From positions 1-40,660 of the forward strand of contig JAAEKA010000042.1 in the NCBI GenBank assembly GCA_014155705.1: 40,660 nucleotides of DNA. The letters are read 5' to 3'. Position 1 is the first letter of the stretch, and each line of letters begins with the position of its first letter. The notes under the pieces were generated by a model that worked only from the letters and a program-made list of their open reading frames with translations, did no database searches and had not been told where the DNA came from. Shown in pieces: positions 24,274 to 32,260 of the stretch. The position numbers were made by a program, and so were the translations under genes. This stretch comes from Anaerolineae bacterium clx_CAG2 (GTDB taxonomy: Bacteria; Chloroflexota; Anaerolineae; JAAEKA01).

Positions 24274-24921
24274 TCAAAGCTGCGCAGGCTGGCTGTGCTG
24301 GCAGCAAAGGCCAAACTGTGGCTGGCAGGCTATGACCGCCTCGCCTGGCACGTTCACGCCAATGGACCGCAGCACCTGCGTCACATCCCCCAAGGGAAAA
24401 CCCATCACTCCACTGTAGCAGCCATCCAACCGCCGGACCGGCGAAAAGCCGTCATGCTGGATGGCGTAGGCGCCCGCCTTGTCCATAGGGTCGCCGCTGG
24501 CCACGTAGGCCGCGATTTCGTCGTCGCTGTACGATCGCATCCACACGGCAGACTGGTTCAGCGCGGCCGCCTCGCGACCCAGGGGCGGATTGCGCGCGTA
24601 GACGGCGCTCCAGACGGTGTGTGGCCGGCCGCGCAGCCGGCGCAGCATAGATGCCGCCTCCTCAGCGTCAGCCGGTTTGCCCAGCACCTCGTCCCCCAAC
24701 ACCACGATGGTGTCAGCACCCAGCACCGCATGCTCAGGTAGGCGCGCAGCCACAGCCAGCGTCTTTTCTCGGGCCAGCCGCTGCACAAGATCCGTCGGTG
24801 ACTCGCCCGGTTGCTGCGACTCGTCAATGTCGGCAGTGGCGACCTGGAAGGTCACGCCCAGGCGCTGCAACAGTTCCTGGCGGCGGGGGGAACGGGAGGC
24901 AAGGATGAGATGGTGTGTCAT
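24274..24921 (-). CDS. maf: Maf-type nucleotide pyrophosphatase
   Basis: This 215-residue enzyme has the Maf signatures SRSPRRQELL at the N-terminus, GADTIVVLGDEVLGKP in the middle and DKAGAYAIQ near the C-terminus. Maf proteins hydrolyse non-canonical or selected NTPs to NMP and pyrophosphate and influence division. The last 20 residues (CQPQFGLCCQHSQPAQL) extend beyond the usual end and look unconserved. Its start codon region lacks a strong ribosome-binding site. Confidence 0.93.
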   Translation of the reverse strand: MTHHLILASRSPRRQELLQRLGVTFQVATADIDESQQPGESPTDLVQRLAREKTLAVAARLPEHAVLGADTIVVLGDEVLGKPADAEEAASMLRRLRGRPHTVWSAVYARNPPLGREAAALNQSAVWMRSYSDDEIAAYVASGDPMDKAGAYAIQHDGFSPVRRLDGCYSGVMGFPLGDVTQVLRSIGVNVPGEAVIACQPQFGLCCQHSQPAQL

Positions 24922-24964
24922 GGTTGATCTGGAGCCAAGGATTGGAAATCCCTGGCTGAACCTC

Positions 24965-25129
24965 CGAAGCGCCCTCAGGCGCTGGGGATCTTTGCCTGTG
25001 TCGTCAATGCCTGCGTTGCCATGTCGAAGCGCCCTCAGGCGCTGGGGATCTTTGTGGACGGATCACATGAGCATGCCGTGGCTGTAGATCCTTCCCCAGG
25101 CGCTGGGAATCTTTCCTCAGCCGCTGAGG
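24965..25129. repeat. Tandem hairpin repeats of about 60-base period
   Basis: Two identical 30-base units at 24965-24994 and 25025-25054 contain AGCGCC-CTCA-GGCGCT hairpins followed by GGGGATCTTTG. A third degenerate unit lies at 25094-25115 (CCCCAGGCGCTGGGAATCTT). The CAGG positions are 24976, 25036 and 25097, so the period is 60-61 bases. A further hairpin, CCTCAGC-C-GCTGAGG, follows at 25115-25129. No protein is encoded here. The number and length of the units do not match a CRISPR. Confidence 0.8.
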
Positions 25130-25176
25130 CGGCTTTTCAGGTTCAGCCGGTGAATTTCATTCGCTGGCTGCCTGAG

Positions 25177-26340
25177 CTAAAACTGCCCCTGCATGGATCC
25201 CGCGTACCCGGTCATCTCCACATAGCCATTGCCACTGACGGGGTGGCCGGCGCGTTCACCTGTCACCTTGACCGCGCCTTCCCAGTAGTTGTAGGACACG
25301 TTTAGTTCCTGATCGGCAAGCCACGGCTCTAAATCCAGTCGCAGATCCAGACTGGGCACGGCGAGGGTCCAACGCGCGGGATATTCGCCGCCGCTACGGG
25401 GGCTGCGCCAGGTTTTGTCGACCTCGATCTGAAAATCATCGCGGCTGAGATAGGTGACGGCGCCGTCAGGGTCCACGAAGCTGCCGGCCGAAAAGGGGTC
25501 GATGCTGCCATCGTCCTGGCGGATGTGGAAGGCCTTTAACTCACTGCCGTCGTCCAGTTGGATTGCAAACCAATCCCAGCCTATCTGGTTAGGCGCCAGC
25601 GCGCTGGTGCTGTACTCGTGGTCCTTCCAGCTCAGTCCTGTCAAGGGGTAGACAGCATCGCCCACGGTGACCGTGCCCTCAGTAGCCAACCGGGTCAGGC
25701 TGTAGTAGAAAGAGGCGTTGCCGGGATCGGGACCTTTCTGGCTGTAGCCCTGATCTCCTTGCAGCACCGGGCCTTTGCCGTCGGTCAGCAGGAAATCGAT
25801 AGCCACATCGCCCGCGGCAGCTTGCACACGGGTCACACCCGGCTGGCCGGGCACATCCTCCACCCGCCAGTCCTCCAGCCAGACTGCGTACGGTTCAGCC
25901 TGCGCGCCGGCCAGGTCCGCGCCGCCGCGCGCCAGCCGCTCGAAGGAGTGAAACTCCGCGTCACTGACGTCAGTGAGCGCAAAGTGGCCCATGTATACCT
26001 GGTCGGCGTTCCAATCGGAGGCGCGTTCGGCGCGCTGGTTCGGCGGCAGCATCGCGCGGCGGAAGATGGTGAACTGATAGCCGAAGTGGCGGCCATCCTC
26101 GCCGGCCAGGTTGCCGGTGTAGTACCACCATTCGGTCTGGAAGTCGGGATGGGGACCGTAGTCAGCCGGAAAACTCAGCGGCTGCGGGCCGGCCGCTCGT
26201 GCATAGCCGCTGGCATCGGCCGCCTCGACTACGCCCTGAACACGCGCTTGCACTTCCGGTTCGCTGCGCTCGCGCACCAACAGAACCGCCGCTATCACGA
26301 TCAATGCCAGACTCATCCACAACCAACGCTTTGTTTTCAT
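25177..26340 (-). CDS. Secreted AttH/CrtC-like lipocalin-fold protein
   Basis: This 387-residue protein has an N-terminal signal anchor (about 7-23). The AttH/hydroxyneurosporene-synthase-like domain follows, marked by FPADYGPHPDFQTEWWYYTGNL, GYQFTIFRRAM, LSWKDHEYSTSALAPNQIGWDWFAIQLDDGSEL and YWEGAVKVTGER. The family (PF07143) includes carotenoid 1,2-hydratases and many secreted proteins of unknown activity. No other carotenoid gene is present here, so hydratase activity is not claimed. It lies on the same strand as maf and the esterase, but the gap of 255 bases of repeats argues for a separate transcript. Confidence 0.85.
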   Translation of the reverse strand: MKTKRWLWMSLALIVIAAVLLVRERSEPEVQARVQGVVEAADASGYARAAGPQPLSFPADYGPHPDFQTEWWYYTGNLAGEDGRHFGYQFTIFRRAMLPPNQRAERASDWNADQVYMGHFALTDVSDAEFHSFERLARGGADLAGAQAEPYAVWLEDWRVEDVPGQPGVTRVQAAAGDVAIDFLLTDGKGPVLQGDQGYSQKGPDPGNASFYYSLTRLATEGTVTVGDAVYPLTGLSWKDHEYSTSALAPNQIGWDWFAIQLDDGSELKAFHIRQDDGSIDPFSAGSFVDPDGAVTYLSRDDFQIEVDKTWRSPRSGGEYPARWTLAVPSLDLRLDLEPWLADQELNVSYNYWEGAVKVTGERAGHPVSGNGYVEMTGYAGSMQGQF

Positions 26341-26406
26341 TGCTATTTCACGACCATTTCATGTTCAGGCCGGTTCCCTGAGTGGGACCGTTCGAGCGTG
26401 CGCTTC

Positions 26407-27048
26407 TTATGTTCTCCACTCGCCGCCCGGATTGACAGGGGCCGCTTCCCAGGCTCGCAGGAACTCGATGGCTTGTTGCGAACTGTGCAGATAGGCAAAG
26501 CGCGCCACCTGCCGGCCCAGATCCCTGACCCGTTCAGCCAGCGCTGCATCCTTCAAGACACCGCTGGCGTCGAACTCGCGCCATGCTTGGGAGATCGACA
26601 CCTCGCTCGGCAGCACCCAGGCGTGCAGCGAGCGGCCAATGACTCGCAGGCCATTCAGCGCGTTGGCAGAGCCCATGCGTCCACCTGACACGGCCAACAG
26701 GCCAATGGTCTTGCCCTCGAACTCGGCAAATCCCATCAAGTCTAGCGCATTTTTTAGCACACCACTGTAACCGCCATGATATTCTGGCGTACCCAGGATC
26801 AACCCGGTGGCAGCGGCCAGATCCCGGCGCAGGCGGGCCACGTCGGGCGGATAGCCGCTCTCATCTTTGCGTCCATCGCAGAAGGGCAGGCTGTAGTCGC
26901 GCAGGTCGAGCACCTGAGTTTGTGCGCCTAACTCTGCAGCGCCGTCCAGGGCTAATTGCACACCCAGCCGGGTGTAGCTACCAGGTCGCAGGCTGCCCAC
27001 CAGGCCGACCACCCGGACGGCGGCATCGGTATTGGTTGTTTGGTTCAT
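26407..27048 (-). CDS. NADPH-dependent FMN reductase-like flavoprotein
   Basis: The protein has 213 residues. The flavodoxin-like FMN-binding loop is GLVGSLRPGSYTR near the N-terminus, and the family signature is GTPEYHGGYSGVLKNALD (about 94-111). GLLAVSGGRMGSANALNGLR follows. It should transfer electrons from NADPH to FMN or to quinone or azo-type acceptors in the cytoplasm. The physiological acceptor is unknown. It lies 66 bases upstream of the AttH-like gene and may be co-transcribed. Confidence 0.9.
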   Translation of the reverse strand: MNQTTNTDAAVRVVGLVGSLRPGSYTRLGVQLALDGAAELGAQTQVLDLRDYSLPFCDGRKDESGYPPDVARLRRDLAAATGLILGTPEYHGGYSGVLKNALDLMGFAEFEGKTIGLLAVSGGRMGSANALNGLRVIGRSLHAWVLPSEVSISQAWREFDASGVLKDAALAERVRDLGRQVARFAYLHSSQQAIEFLRAWEAAPVNPGGEWRT

Positions 27049-27299
27049 GTCAGTTTGCTTTCAGTAACGAGAAAAGGTTAATGATCAAGCGCTCAAGGCC
27101 CAGAACAGCGGCGCAGCCGCTGGCCATTCGGCGTGCTTCAGATTGCACTGGGACGCAGGCTCACAATGTGAATGATTTTACGCCGAATACTGATCTGTTG
27201 GAGTGGGAGAGGTCACAATGGCTCGCCACTTCCTGAATGGCGCGATCGAAGGGGTTTCTTGCCACGATCGGATGAGATGGGGCGTGATGTTTCGCGAAC
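27049..27299. other. Intergenic region with no convincing gene
   Basis: This gap between divergent genes holds only a 51-codon open frame at 27081-27236 with no ribosome-binding site or recognisable domain, which I do not call. No terminator, tRNA or repeat is evident before the efp promoter. Confidence 0.6.
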
Positions 27300-27328
27300 T
27301 TGACGACACTTGATCCAGCACGTATAAT
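27300..27328 (+). promoter_or_regulatory. efp promoter
   Basis: TTGACG (27300-27305), a 17-base spacer and TATAAT (27323-27328) match the sigma-70 consensus closely. Transcription should start near 27335, giving an efp leader of about 70 bases. Confidence 0.85.
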
Positions 27329-27338
27329 CAAGGCTAGG

Positions 27339-27370
27339 ATGCGGCGTACTCTCAGGTGCGTCGCATTTTT
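27339..27370 (+). promoter_or_regulatory. efp: Terminator-like hairpin at the start of the efp leader
   Basis: ATGCGGCG (27339-27346) pairs with CGTCGCAT (27359-27366) through eight pairs including one G-T, with a 12-base loop and T5 after it. It begins within a few bases of the predicted transcription start and lies upstream of the efp start codon. It could act as an attenuator or a 5' stabilising hairpin. Confidence 0.5.
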
Positions 27371-27405
27371 ACCGTCCCAAAACAGGTTCGAGGAGACAAA
27401 CTCTT

Positions 27406-27963
27406 ATGATCGGCGTTCAGGATTTGCGCAAAGGCGTTACGTTCGAGTTCGAGGGCAACATCTATCGTGTGTTGCATTATGAGCACATCAAGACCGGCCG
27501 CGGCGGCGCGACCATCCGCATCAAGGCGCGCGACCTGCGCAGTGGCGCAACGATCGATCGCACCTTCCCGTCGGGCAACCGCGTCCAGGACATCCGCCTG
27601 GACCATGCTACAGTGCAGTATCTCTACCACGAAGGCGATCTTTACACGTTCATGGACCTGGAGACTTATGACCAGCCCATGCTTTCGGCCGAGGTGCTGG
27701 GCGATGCGGTCAACTACCTCAAGCCGGAGATGACCCTGGATGTCGTCAGCTATGAGGGCAGAGCCATCGACATTGAACTGCCTACCACTGTTGATATGGA
27801 AGTGACCTACACCGAGCCGGGCTACGCCGGCGACACGGCCACCGGCGCCACCAAGACCGCCGAACTGGAGACCGGACTGAAAGTGCAGGTGCCTCTCTTT
27901 GTCAACGTGGGCGATATGATTCGCGTCGATACCCGCAGTGGCGCTTACGTTACCCGCGTGTAG
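27406..27963 (+). CDS. efp: Translation elongation factor P
   Basis: EF-P, 185 residues and full length, with the KOW-like N-terminal domain and two OB domains, including the C-terminal signature VPLFVNVGDMIRVDTRSGAYV. It binds ribosomes stalled at proline runs and promotes peptide bond formation. The tip loop of domain I reads HIKTGRGGA, so the residue at the modified-lysine position is Arg32 rather than Lys. The rest resembles Bacillus-type EF-P. No EarP or EpmA-like modification gene is visible here. GGAG lies 12 bases ahead of the ATG. A tRNA gene follows 73 bases downstream. Confidence 0.96.
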   Translation: MIGVQDLRKGVTFEFEGNIYRVLHYEHIKTGRGGATIRIKARDLRSGATIDRTFPSGNRVQDIRLDHATVQYLYHEGDLYTFMDLETYDQPMLSAEVLGDAVNYLKPEMTLDVVSYEGRAIDIELPTTVDMEVTYTEPGYAGDTATGATKTAELETGLKVQVPLFVNVGDMIRVDTRSGAYVTRV

Positions 27964-27978
27964 CGCCTCCGCTGCCAT

Positions 27979-28007
27979 TTGGCGTTGGGGCCAGCTTGCG
28001 CTATAAT
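27979..28007 (+). promoter_or_regulatory. tRNA-Thr promoter
   Basis: TTGGCG (27979-27984), a 17-base spacer and TATAAT (28002-28007) lie about 30 bases upstream of the mature tRNA 5' end. This shows that the tRNA is transcribed from its own promoter. Confidence 0.75.
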
Positions 28008-28036
28008 GCCTCACGTCGGGCGGTGCCCGGCGCTGT

Positions 28037-28109
28037 GCCACCCTAGCTCAGCCGGTAGAGCAGCGCATTCGTAATGCGCCGGTCGTCGGTTCGATTCCGA
28101 CGGGTGGCT
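28037..28109 (+). tRNA. tRNA-Thr (anticodon CGU)
   Basis: The cloverleaf is complete. The acceptor GCCACCC pairs with GGGTGGC, the D arm is GCTC...GAGC, and the anticodon stem GCGCA/TGCGC carries loop TTCGTAA (anticodon CGT, reading ACG). The T arm is GTCGG-TTCGATT-CCGAC. The discriminator base is T, and CCA is not encoded. A strong terminator lies 15 bases downstream. Confidence 0.95.
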
Positions 28110-28124
28110 CCTTACGCCTCGACG

Positions 28125-28154
28125 AGCCCCAACCGCCAGCGGTTGGGGCTTTTG
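28125..28154 (+). terminator. Terminator of the tRNA-Thr gene
   Basis: AGCCCCAACCG pairs with CGGTTGGGGCT (11 bp, loop CCAG), followed by TTTTGTTT. This is a clear rho-independent terminator. Confidence 0.9.
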
Positions 28155-28156
28155 TT

Positions 28157-28360
28157 TGCCCGCAATGAATTTCATGTCACGCGGTGGAATGCGCCATGCA
28201 AGACACCCCCAGCGTCGCGCGTCATGCTGGGGACCGCTTCATGACAGCCATCCATGCGTTGGCCGCACAACCGTCAATGAAAGCGCGGCGGGCTCGGTCA
28301 GGAGACCGGCCCGAGCGATTTTCAGGCTAGACACGTGACTGCTCGTTCGTACGGTGTGGT
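28157..28360. other. Intergenic region with two hairpins
   Basis: CCCCAGC/GCTGGGG (28207-28213 with 28226-28232) and a GC-rich fold at 28292-28316 (GCTCGG with CCGAGC) followed by GATTTTC are present. The second could be a leader structure of the ResB-like gene or a weak terminator. No coding region is evident. Confidence 0.4.
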
Positions 28361-29743
28361 GTGACTGCTCAAACCGGCCCCTCTCAACCTGTTACTCATC
28401 TTATCGACCGTCTTTATCGTTTCGCGGCCAACGGTCGGGTGTTGGCCGTCGTGCTGGCCTTGACCCTGCTGGCGCTGCTGCTGAGCGTGCTCTTGCCCCA
28501 GGCGCCGGCTGGAAGCGCGCAGCAAGGCACAGATCGCTGGCTCACCGAGACAGCGGGTCGTTACGGCAGCTTGGGCGGCGTGATGCAGGCGGTCGGGTTA
28601 TTCGAACTGTGGAACGCCTCCTGGCTGTGGGCATTGTTGGGACTGCTGGCCTTTATCCTGCTGCTGCGGCTGGGGCTGGCCCTGGGCGACGCGTGGCAGC
28701 GACTGCGTCATCCCGATCCGGTCGTCGCGGTGCAACAGGCGCACCGCTGGCCCTTGCACACAGCCGTGTCGATGGAAAACAGCGTCGAGACAGTCACCGC
28801 TGAGCTAACCGAGGACCTGCGCAGCGAAGGGTGGCGGGTTAGGAGCGCCACAACAGGCGGGGCAGGTCAGGTGGTGGCCGAACGCAGCCCCTGGGGCGTT
28901 TTGGCCGGGCCGCTGTTTACCTTCGCACTGCTGGTTGCGTTGGCCGGGCTGTGGCTGGGGCGCTGGTCAGGCTGGCGCGAGACTGGCATCATCCTGGCGC
29001 CAGGCCAGCCAGTGCGGCTTAGCCAGGATGACACCCTGGTATTGATCGCCCAGCCAGCGCCGGTCGGCGGCGCAGTGGATGGCGTTGTGGTGCAGCGTGA
29101 TGGCCAGCCGGCCAGCGACATGGCTTTTTCCACCTGGGGCACGGCGCGGACGGCAGGCATAGCCATCCGGCGTACCGGCGAGGGTCAGGCGCTGAGCGTG
29201 ACCGCCCGCGACGCGGCCGGCGGCGCCTTGCAGCTTCAGCCGGTGGATCGGCGTGGTCCGCCCCAACAGTCGCTGACCCTGGTTTTTGATCAGCCGCGAG
29301 CCGAGCAGCTTTTTCTTGCCCCGGCCAATGAACTGTTGTTCAGCGTCGTGGCTTTCTCTGCCCTGCCTGAGCGCGGCTTTAGCGGTCCCACCTTTCTGGT
29401 GCAGGCCTTCCCGGCTGGCCAGCAGGCGCCCATCGCCAACCAATTTATCGAAGGCAGCGCTGACCTCGCCATTGATGACGCCATTTATTCCCTGGCCGCT
29501 GGCCGCTTCGTCACCGTGGAGGTCAGCCGTAACCCTGGCCTGCCGCTGATGATTGCGGGCGGCGCGTTGGCCCTGGCGGCAGCCTTGTTGGCGTTGTGGC
29601 GGCCGGCCGGCCGGCTTTCGTTGACTATCCAGCGCCAGCGCCACGGCGCAGAGGTAACCGCTCGCCTGCAAGCTTCACCGTTCTGGCGGCAAGCGCCCCA
29701 GTGGCTGGCGGCCTGGACTACCACCTACAGTCGAGAAGGATGA
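28361..29743 (+). CDS. ResB-like cytochrome c biogenesis protein (solitary)
   Basis: The protein has 460 residues with the ResB/Ccs1 layout. It has a first helix (about 28-48), a second (about 88-112), a third (about 187-207), a periplasmic beta-rich domain of about 190 residues, a last helix (about 393-415) and a cytoplasmic tail. In system II cytochrome c maturation, ResB works with the haem-handling protein CcsA/ResC. No CcsA is present in this window, and the next gene is uridine kinase, so a role in haem delivery is inferred from family likeness only. The start is GTG. The gene ends 7 bases before udk. Confidence 0.72.
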   Translation: MTAQTGPSQPVTHLIDRLYRFAANGRVLAVVLALTLLALLLSVLLPQAPAGSAQQGTDRWLTETAGRYGSLGGVMQAVGLFELWNASWLWALLGLLAFILLLRLGLALGDAWQRLRHPDPVVAVQQAHRWPLHTAVSMENSVETVTAELTEDLRSEGWRVRSATTGGAGQVVAERSPWGVLAGPLFTFALLVALAGLWLGRWSGWRETGIILAPGQPVRLSQDDTLVLIAQPAPVGGAVDGVVVQRDGQPASDMAFSTWGTARTAGIAIRRTGEGQALSVTARDAAGGALQLQPVDRRGPPQQSLTLVFDQPRAEQLFLAPANELLFSVVAFSALPERGFSGPTFLVQAFPAGQQAPIANQFIEGSADLAIDDAIYSLAAGRFVTVEVSRNPGLPLMIAGGALALAAALLALWRPAGRLSLTIQRQRHGAEVTARLQASPFWRQAPQWLAAWTTTYSREG

Positions 29744-29750
29744 GCACCCC

Positions 29751-30383
29751 ATGACCACATCTGCGCGCCCTATCATTATCGGCGTGGCCGGCGGCACCGG
29801 ATCCGGCAAGACGACCGTTGCCTTTGCCATCCTGGAAAAGGTCGGCTGGAATCGTATTGCCCTGATCCAGCACGACTCCTACTACTACGACGCTTCGAAT
29901 CTGCCGCTGGAGGAACGCGCCCGGCTGAATTTCGATCATCCTGACGCGCTGGAGACCCCGCTGCTCGTCGAGCATCTCAAGCTGCTGCGCAGCGGCCAGC
30001 CGGTACAGATCCCTACTTATGACTTTCGCACCCATACCCGTCTGGCCGAAACGCGCTTGGTCAACCCGGAACCGGTGATTCTGGTCGAGGGTATTTTGAT
30101 CTTCGCTGAGCCGGCGCTGCGAGAGCTGTTCGATGTCAAGATCTTTGTGGACGCTGACGCTGACATCCGTTTTATGCGCCGTCTTGAGCGCGACCTGAAA
30201 GACCGCGGCCGCTCGCTGGACTCGGTGGTAGAGCAGTACATGAACACAGTGCGGCCCATGCATCTGGAGTTCGTAGAGCCCAGCAAGCGTTACGCCCATG
30301 TCATCATCCCCGAAGGCGGCCATAATACGGTAGCGCTGGACATGGTAGTGGCTCGGGTGCAGACGTTGTTGCAGGGACGGTAG
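29751..30383 (+). CDS. udk: Uridine kinase
   Basis: This 210-residue P-loop kinase has Walker A GGTGSGKT at residues 14-21. The uridine-kinase substrate signatures are HDSYYYDASNLPLEERARLNFDHPDALE and PTYDFRTHTR. RRLERDLKDRGRSLDSVVEQYMNTVRPMHLEFVEPSKRYA completes the typical lid and C-terminal part. It phosphorylates uridine and cytidine for pyrimidine salvage in the cytoplasm. It begins 7 bases after the ResB-like gene, and the two may share a transcript by chance rather than function. Confidence 0.95.
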   Translation: MTTSARPIIIGVAGGTGSGKTTVAFAILEKVGWNRIALIQHDSYYYDASNLPLEERARLNFDHPDALETPLLVEHLKLLRSGQPVQIPTYDFRTHTRLAETRLVNPEPVILVEGILIFAEPALRELFDVKIFVDADADIRFMRRLERDLKDRGRSLDSVVEQYMNTVRPMHLEFVEPSKRYAHVIIPEGGHNTVALDMVVARVQTLLQGR

Positions 30384-30419
30384 ATTGGTGATTGGGTGAT
30401 TAGGTAATTGGAGACTGGT
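30383..30419. repeat. Degenerate GATTGG-unit repeat
   Basis: A run of GATTGGT/GATTGGG/GATTAGG/TAATTGG/AGACTGG units of about 7 bases fills the space between udk and the oxidoreductase gene. It is the same family as the arms at 10413 and 10505. Confidence 0.6.
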
Positions 30420-30429
30420 AAGGTGAAGC

Positions 30430-31467
30430 ATGGTGACTTTAGGACAGGTTGGTCTGGGCTATTGGGGTCCGAATTTGTTGCGCAATTTCAATGGCCTGGC
30501 GCAGACGCGGGTCAAGGTGTGCTGCGACCTGGATGAGACCGCGCTGCGCCGGGTGGGCAGCCAGTACCCTGGCATGGCAATCACCACGGACTACGGCGAA
30601 CTGTTGAGCGATCCGGAGATCGATGCAGTGGTCGTCACTGCGCCGACGCCGACCCACTATGAGCTGGCCAAGGCTGCGCTGCTGACAGGCCGTCACGTCT
30701 TCGTGGAGAAGCCAATCGCCCTGGCCGTCAGGGAGGCAGAAGGCCTGGTTGCACTGGCCGAGGCGCGTGGCCGGGTGTTGATGGTCGGCCATCTGCTGAT
30801 GTATCACCCGGCTGTAGCGCGGCTTAAACAGATGGTGGACAGCGGTGAGTTGGGCGAGGTCTATTATCTCTACTCGAGCCGGCTGAACCTGGGCCAGGTG
30901 CGGCGCAGCGAAAACGCCATGTGGAGCCTGGCGCCGCACGACATCTCGGTGGCGCTGCATCTGTTGGGCGAGGAGCCGGAGGCCGTGGCTGCCCAGGGAC
31001 TGACCTATCTCCAGCCTGGCATCCCCGACACCGTCTTCCTGACACTGCGCTTTGCCAGCGGCCGCGCAGCCCACATCCACGTGAGCTGGCTGGACCCGCA
31101 CAAGGTGCGCAGTATCACGGTGGTCGGTAGCCAGAAGATGGCCGTCTTCGATGACGTGGACAGCACAGAGAAGCTGCGCATCTATGACAAGGGTGTACAG
31201 CGACCGACCTACGACAGCTACGGCGATTCGCTGAACTTGCGCTTTGGCGATATCCATATCCCGCGCGTGGACATGCGTGAGCCGCTGCGTCTGGAATGCC
31301 AGCACTTCATCGACTGCATCGTCAATGGTCAGACGCCGCTCAGCGATGGCCGCAACGGCGTGCAAGTGCTGCGCGTGTTGGAGGCGGGGCAGCGGTCTTT
31401 GGAGCGTGGCGGAGAGCCGGTGGCGCTTTCGCACGAGCCGGTCTCCCGACCGAGCTCCCTGTTGTGA
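30430..31467 (+). CDS. wbpB: Gfo/Idh/MocA oxidoreductase, UDP-GlcNAcA 3-dehydrogenase type
   Basis: This 345-residue enzyme has the nucleotide-binding start GQVGLGYWGPNLLRNF, the catalytic EKP motif (HVFVEKPIAL) and the C-terminal pattern MVGHLLMYHPAVARLKQM ... WSLAPHDISVALHLLGEEP. This subgroup, like WbpB/WlbA, oxidises the C3 hydroxyl of UDP-N-acetylglucosaminuronic acid. The three following genes encode the matching acetyltransferase, aminotransferase and 2-epimerase, which strengthens the call. The 6-dehydrogenase that makes the substrate (WbpA) is not in the window. Confidence 0.85.
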   Translation: MVTLGQVGLGYWGPNLLRNFNGLAQTRVKVCCDLDETALRRVGSQYPGMAITTDYGELLSDPEIDAVVVTAPTPTHYELAKAALLTGRHVFVEKPIALAVREAEGLVALAEARGRVLMVGHLLMYHPAVARLKQMVDSGELGEVYYLYSSRLNLGQVRRSENAMWSLAPHDISVALHLLGEEPEAVAAQGLTYLQPGIPDTVFLTLRFASGRAAHIHVSWLDPHKVRSITVVGSQKMAVFDDVDSTEKLRIYDKGVQRPTYDSYGDSLNLRFGDIHIPRVDMREPLRLECQHFIDCIVNGQTPLSDGRNGVQVLRVLEAGQRSLERGGEPVALSHEPVSRPSSLL

Positions 31468-31489
31468 ACCGATGTTTGAGGTGAATGGC

Positions 31490-32260
31490 ATGACAAGCGA
31501 GTCAACTCGCGGCTTTCAATGGGTCGATCCGTCAGCTGTGATCAGAGAAGGGTGTGAACTGGGCTATGGCGTAGTAATCGAGGCCGGCGCGCGGCTGGGG
31601 CCGGGGTGCAGCGTCGGGCACCATGCGGTGATCCATGCGGGCGTGCAACTGGGCACAGGTTGCCGCGTCGAAGACCACGCCGTGTTAGGCCGCCAGCCGC
31701 GGCCCGCGCCGACCAGCACGGTCAAAGTTCCCAAAGCTTTGCCGGCGTTGGTGATCGGCGACGAAACCAGCATCGGCAGCGGCGCCGTGGTCTACACCGG
31801 TACGAGCATTGGAGACCAATGCCTCATAGGCGACCTGGCCTTCGTGCGCGAGCAGGTGCAGATCGGCGACCGGGTCATCGTGGGTACGCACGTCACCGTG
31901 GAGAACGCCGTCAGCATCGGCGATAGCGTCAAGATCCAGACCGGCGCTTACATAACGGCCTGGACGACCATCGAGGCCAACTGTTTCATTGCGCCCTGCG
32001 TAGTGACCACCAACGACAACTACATGGGCCGCACCGAGCGACGCTTTGCCGAGCGCGGCGGCGCCATCATTCGTCGCGGCGCGCGCGTCGGCGCCAATGT
32101 GACCCTATTGCCCAACATTGAGGTCGGCGCAGAAGCTTTCGTGGCTGCCGGTTCGGTGGTGTCTCGCCCCGTCCCGCCCGCGACCCTGGTCATGGGCAGC
32201 CCGGCCAAGCAGCGCCGCGCTGTGCCGGAGGATGAGTTTGCCGAAGGGCAGGGTAAGTAG
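31490..32260 (+). CDS. wbpD: Left-handed beta-helix N-acetyltransferase (WbpD/WlbB-like)
   Basis: This 256-residue protein has many imperfect hexapeptide repeats from about residue 15 to 190 (pattern VIxxGxxIGxxCxIG). The WbpD-type end follows, with CVVTTNDNYMGRTERR, then IIRRGARVGANVTLLPNIEVG and VSRPVPPATLVMGSPAKQRR. It should acetylate the 3-amino group of the UDP-2-acetamido-3-amino-glucuronate intermediate using acetyl-CoA. It is longer than known WbpD proteins because of extra N-terminal coils. I favour the ATG at 31490, with GAGGTG ahead; the ATG at 31472 is an alternative. Confidence 0.83.
   Translation: MTSESTRGFQWVDPSAVIREGCELGYGVVIEAGARLGPGCSVGHHAVIHAGVQLGTGCRVEDHAVLGRQPRPAPTSTVKVPKALPALVIGDETSIGSGAVVYTGTSIGDQCLIGDLAFVREQVQIGDRVIVGTHVTVENAVSIGDSVKIQTGAYITAWTTIEANCFIAPCVVTTNDNYMGRTERRFAERGGAIIRRGARVGANVTLLPNIEVGAEAFVAAGSVVSRPVPPATLVMGSPAKQRRAVPEDEFAEGQGK

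Noticed and set aside
24965-25129. Possible CRISPR array
   Set aside because: There are only two exact units, they are separated by spacers of a single size, and they contain strong palindromes and no further copies. No cas genes are present.
25115-25135. Terminator of the AttH-like gene
   Set aside because: The hairpin has its T-run on the plus strand, while the gene is on the minus strand. It is counted with the repeats instead.
27081-27236. Possible small gene
   Set aside because: The 51-codon frame has no ribosome-binding site, no promoter and no recognisable composition. It is treated as non-coding.
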